A DNA stretch of 13,435 nt. Source: an uncultured Alphaproteobacteria bacterium. Its GTDB lineage: Bacteria > Pseudomonadota > Alphaproteobacteria > Rs-D84. The stretch is taken from assembly GCA_904502245.1 (NCBI GenBank), contig CAJGDN010000024.1, forward strand, positions 1 to 13,435. The letters are read 5' to 3'. The notes beneath the pieces are model-generated. The model was not told the origin of the DNA, searched no databases, and saw nothing but the letters and a program-made list of their open reading frames with translations. Both the position numbers and the translations under genes were made by a program. Positions 11,543 to 13,435 of the stretch are shown here, piece after piece; position 1 is the first letter of the stretch; each line of letters begins with the position of its first letter.

Positions 11543-12673
11543 ATGAAACGTTTTACAATCAGATTCTTAGGTAGTATTATATCTTTTGTTGGTTTGTCCT
11601 CTTGGTTTAATGTGGTATCTGGTGCTGTTTTGGATGGGACAACATATGTGAAAGACGTTAATTGTATGGGTGGGCTTACTGTGAATGGACGTCTGTATAA
11701 AACTGATGATGTCACTGTTGAGCTGTATGAAAAAAATACTCCATGGTCTGTCGCATGGACGAATCCAGATTATAATGGATCCAAGACAGTTAAATGGAAA
11801 AATTCTGAATATGAAGATTTTACTCAATTCAAGTCTATTAGTGGCTTTGAATTTTATACGCCAAATAAATTAACAAATTTAAGTAGTAGCATGAAAGAAG
11901 CCTGTGTTGCTCTGTTGGATTATACTCAACCGTTTCCGAATTCATCGTCTGCTATCTACTCTTATGAAGGTTTTCGTCCGACATGTGCCAGTATGGCACA
12001 GAATGTAAGTGGTGATTGGGTTTATTATTTTTATTCTGAGACAACGGGATTGTTGGAAGAAGGATGTTGTTCTTATACATGTTTAGAAACCAGTAGTTGG
12101 GCAGATGATTGTTATGATTGTCCATGTTATTATATTAAGGGGCACCTTATTGGAAAAACCGTGGATGGTGTTCGTGGTGAAATTTATGCTAATGCGCCGG
12201 TAATTCAGCCGAAAATATATAAATATACTTATTCAGGATGTCGGTTAGGATATTATGAAGAAGAGTGTGCAGAAGATACCACATGCTTTACGTCTAGTCG
12301 ACCAATTACGGATGGTAGTGGTATTACGTATGTATGGGACCAACCTGGGCAGGATGAAGTAGGTGAATGTGTTCTTCCGAGTATTCTGAAGCCAACATCT
12401 GATTATGGTTATACTGGTTTTTATTTATGTCAGAATACAAGCAATTGTGATCCGGTTATGGTGCCAGCGTCTTTTATTCCGGGGGAATGCGAAAAATGTA
12501 CGTTCTCCGATATGGTGTCAAACAGCAGTTCGTTTGGTAGTGTAAGTCATTCTGATATATCACACGTACATACGGATGACAACGGTGGCATTGGGAAAGA
12601 ATCGTGTGGGATATCTTCTTTTACAAGCCACATAGGTGGTGGAACAATCACTTATAAATGCAGCAAGAATTGA
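11543..12673 (+). CDS. Secreted cysteine-rich protein of unknown family
   Basis: The product is 376 aa. A signal peptide covers about residues 1-28 (MKRFTIRFLGSIISFVGLSS..., cleavage after SGA). The mature chain has 19 cysteines, at 41, 121, 148, 175, 176, 180, 190, 193, 195, 233, 242, 248, 276, 296, 302, 316, 319, 355 and 373. They include clusters GCCSYTC and DCYDCPC and a CRLGYY...C...C stretch reminiscent of small disulfide-rich repeats. There is no membrane anchor, LPXTG motif or C-terminal Phe. The last 50 residues are rich in Ser and His (SHSDISHVH) and Gly. It is probably exported and stabilised by disulfides, perhaps a surface or host-contact protein, but I recognise no family. I chose the ATG at 11543 over an in-frame GTG at 11534 because AGGGAAGG sits at the right distance and the GTG overlaps it. 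It appears monocistronic; smpB follows with its own promoter. Confidence 0.75.
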   Translation: MKRFTIRFLGSIISFVGLSSWFNVVSGAVLDGTTYVKDVNCMGGLTVNGRLYKTDDVTVELYEKNTPWSVAWTNPDYNGSKTVKWKNSEYEDFTQFKSISGFEFYTPNKLTNLSSSMKEACVALLDYTQPFPNSSSAIYSYEGFRPTCASMAQNVSGDWVYYFYSETTGLLEEGCCSYTCLETSSWADDCYDCPCYYIKGHLIGKTVDGVRGEIYANAPVIQPKIYKYTYSGCRLGYYEEECAEDTTCFTSSRPITDGSGITYVWDQPGQDEVGECVLPSILKPTSDYGYTGFYLCQNTSNCDPVMVPASFIPGECEKCTFSDMVSNSSSFGSVSHSDISHVHTDDNGGIGKESCGISSFTSHIGGGTITYKCSKN

Positions 12674-12704
12674 TGTCGGTGGCGTGTGGCGGATGATTTT
12701 AGGT

Positions 12705-12733
12705 TTGCAATTGTGCGTTTTTTGTTATAAAAT
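12705..12733 (+). promoter_or_regulatory. Promoter of smpB, predicted near-leaderless
   Basis: TTGCAA (12705-12710), a 17-bp spacer and TAAAAT (12728-12733) predict a start near 12740, only about 3 nt before the smpB ATG at 12743. There is no Shine-Dalgarno in the interval. Confidence 0.5.
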
Positions 12734-12742
12734 TAGCGCACT

Positions 12743-13213
12743 ATGGTACGACAAATTATAAAATCAGGTCAGGTTTCAGAAAATCGCAAGGCGCGGTTTA
12801 ATTATTCTGTTGAAGATACGATTGAGGCTGGAATTTCACTGACAGGTGCGGAAATTAAATCTGTGCGTTATGGTTTGGTTACAATTGTTGATGGGTTTGT
12901 TCAACGTCGTGGTGATAATTTATTCTTGGCAGGGGTGGAAATTCAAAAATTACCAACCGCTGCACGTATTGTGAATTTTGATGAACGACGCAGTCGTCAG
13001 TTATTGTTGCATCGAAATCAGATTAATCGAATGATTGGTAAATTACAGGAAAAGGGCGCAACAATATTCCCGTTGAAATTGTATTTTAATAACCGTGGTA
13101 AGTTAAAGGTTTTGTTGGGAATTGGATATGGTAAAAATAAGGTTGATAAGCGTGAAACGATAAAGCAACGTGAATGGGACAAAAATAAAGCACGATTGTT
13201 AAAAGGAAATTAA
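12743..13213 (+). CDS. smpB: SsrA (tmRNA)-binding protein
   Basis: The product is 156 aa, a full-length SmpB. It binds tmRNA and delivers it to ribosomes stalled on mRNAs lacking a stop codon, starting trans-translation. Conserved features are ENRKARFNY (13-21), EAGISLTGAEIKSVR (28-42), SRQLLLH (84-90), INRMIGKLQEKG (94-105), FPLKLYF (109-115), and the C-terminal decoding-centre tail DKRETIKQREWDKNKARLL (135-153). Family members commonly have His where this protein has Phe19. No ssrA gene is visible in the window. The gene converges on rplS across a symmetric terminator. Confidence 0.97.
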   Translation: MVRQIIKSGQVSENRKARFNYSVEDTIEAGISLTGAEIKSVRYGLVTIVDGFVQRRGDNLFLAGVEIQKLPTAARIVNFDERRSRQLLLHRNQINRMIGKLQEKGATIFPLKLYFNNRGKLKVLLGIGYGKNKVDKRETIKQREWDKNKARLLKGN

Positions 13214-13246
13214 ACAAAAAACCGCCAATTGGCGGTTTTTTGTTTA
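13211..13246. terminator. Bidirectional terminator between smpB and rplS
   Basis: A perfect 36-nt inverted repeat: 16-nt arms (13211-13226 and 13231-13246, GC core ACCGCC/GGCGGT) around AATT. Each arm ends in an A or T run, so it works as an intrinsic terminator in both directions. It overlaps the smpB stop codon and lies 12 nt from the rplS stop. Confidence 0.9.
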
Positions 13247-13258
13247 ACAAATATATAA

Positions 13259-13435
13259 TTATTTGTTTGCGTTCTTTTCTGCGGATGATGCAGACAAGTC
13301 TTCCACGATACGGGCTTTTTTGCCAGACAGACCACGCAAAAAGAACAATTTAGCACGGCGAACCTTACCAATACGGATTTTTTCAATCTTTTCAATGGCT
13401 GGGCTGTACAGTGGGAATTTACGTTCCACACCAAC
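13259..13435 (-). CDS. rplS: 50S ribosomal protein L19, C-terminal part
   Basis: The last 58 codons are in the window; the 5' end continues past 13435. The reading begins VGVERKFPLYSPAIEKI, then IRIGKVRRAKLFFLRGLSGKKARI, which matches the conserved core of bacterial L19. L19 sits at the interface of the two ribosomal subunits. The tail after the core (VEDLSASSAEKNANK) is a short polar extension. The stop is TAA at 13259-13261. Confidence 0.95.
   Translation of the reverse strand, partial: VGVERKFPLYSPAIEKIEKIRIGKVRRAKLFFLRGLSGKKARIVEDLSASSAEKNANK

Noticed and set aside
1..13435. CRISPR array, insertion sequence, toxin-antitoxin pair or prophage genes
   Set aside because: No regularly spaced repeats, transposase motifs, small paired toxin-like ORFs or phage structural genes were seen on either strand.

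Overview
The window reads as a slice of an AT-rich alphaproteobacterial chromosome, probably from an uncultured host- or gut-associated lineage. The evidence is the Gram-negative envelope content (beta-barrel proteins with C-terminal Phe signatures, Sec signal peptides, a MotA/MotB-like channel pair), bacterial housekeeping genes (smpB, prmC, rplS, tdk, an htpX-like gene) and TGA used as a stop. The lineage assignment is inference; no 16S rRNA gene is present. There is no CRISPR array, insertion sequence or prophage.

Layout. Positions 1-1577 (+): the last codons of a beta-barrel protein, a DUF2066-type periplasmic protein and an outer-membrane barrel, closed by a terminator. Positions 1581-5144 (-): two transcription units. 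The upstream one (5058 down to 3608) encodes two related cytoplasmic proteins of unknown function and ends in its own terminator. The next (3518 down to 1608) encodes a MotA/TolQ/ExbB-like proton channel and a MotB-like protein with a long coiled coil and an OmpA domain. Positions 5172-6510 (+): a porin-like outer-membrane protein, transcribed divergently, with a long leader. Positions 6551-8992 (-): an htpX-like protease and thymidine kinase in tandem, then tRNA-Arg(ACG) with its terminator, then an isolated DUF1919 polysaccharide-type gene. Positions 9003-10196 (-): prmC and a small Smr-domain gene overlapping by 4 nt. Positions 10148-11463 (+): an M23 murein endopeptidase divergent from prmC. 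Positions 11474-12673 (+): a secreted cysteine-rich protein. Positions 12705-13435: smpB (+) facing the 3' end of rplS (-) across a symmetric terminator.

Themes. Much of the window serves the cell envelope: barrels, channel pair, murein hydrolase, membrane protease and secreted Cys-rich protein. The rest is translation quality control and termination (smpB, prmC, rplS, tRNA).

The most distinctive signals are three. First, prmC and the M23 gene share a symmetric ATTATAAT -10 core that places both predicted transcription starts on the start codons, so both look leaderless. Second, two diverged paralogues of an unrecognised family lie beside the MotA/MotB-like pair. Third, there is a 19-cysteine secreted protein of unknown family.
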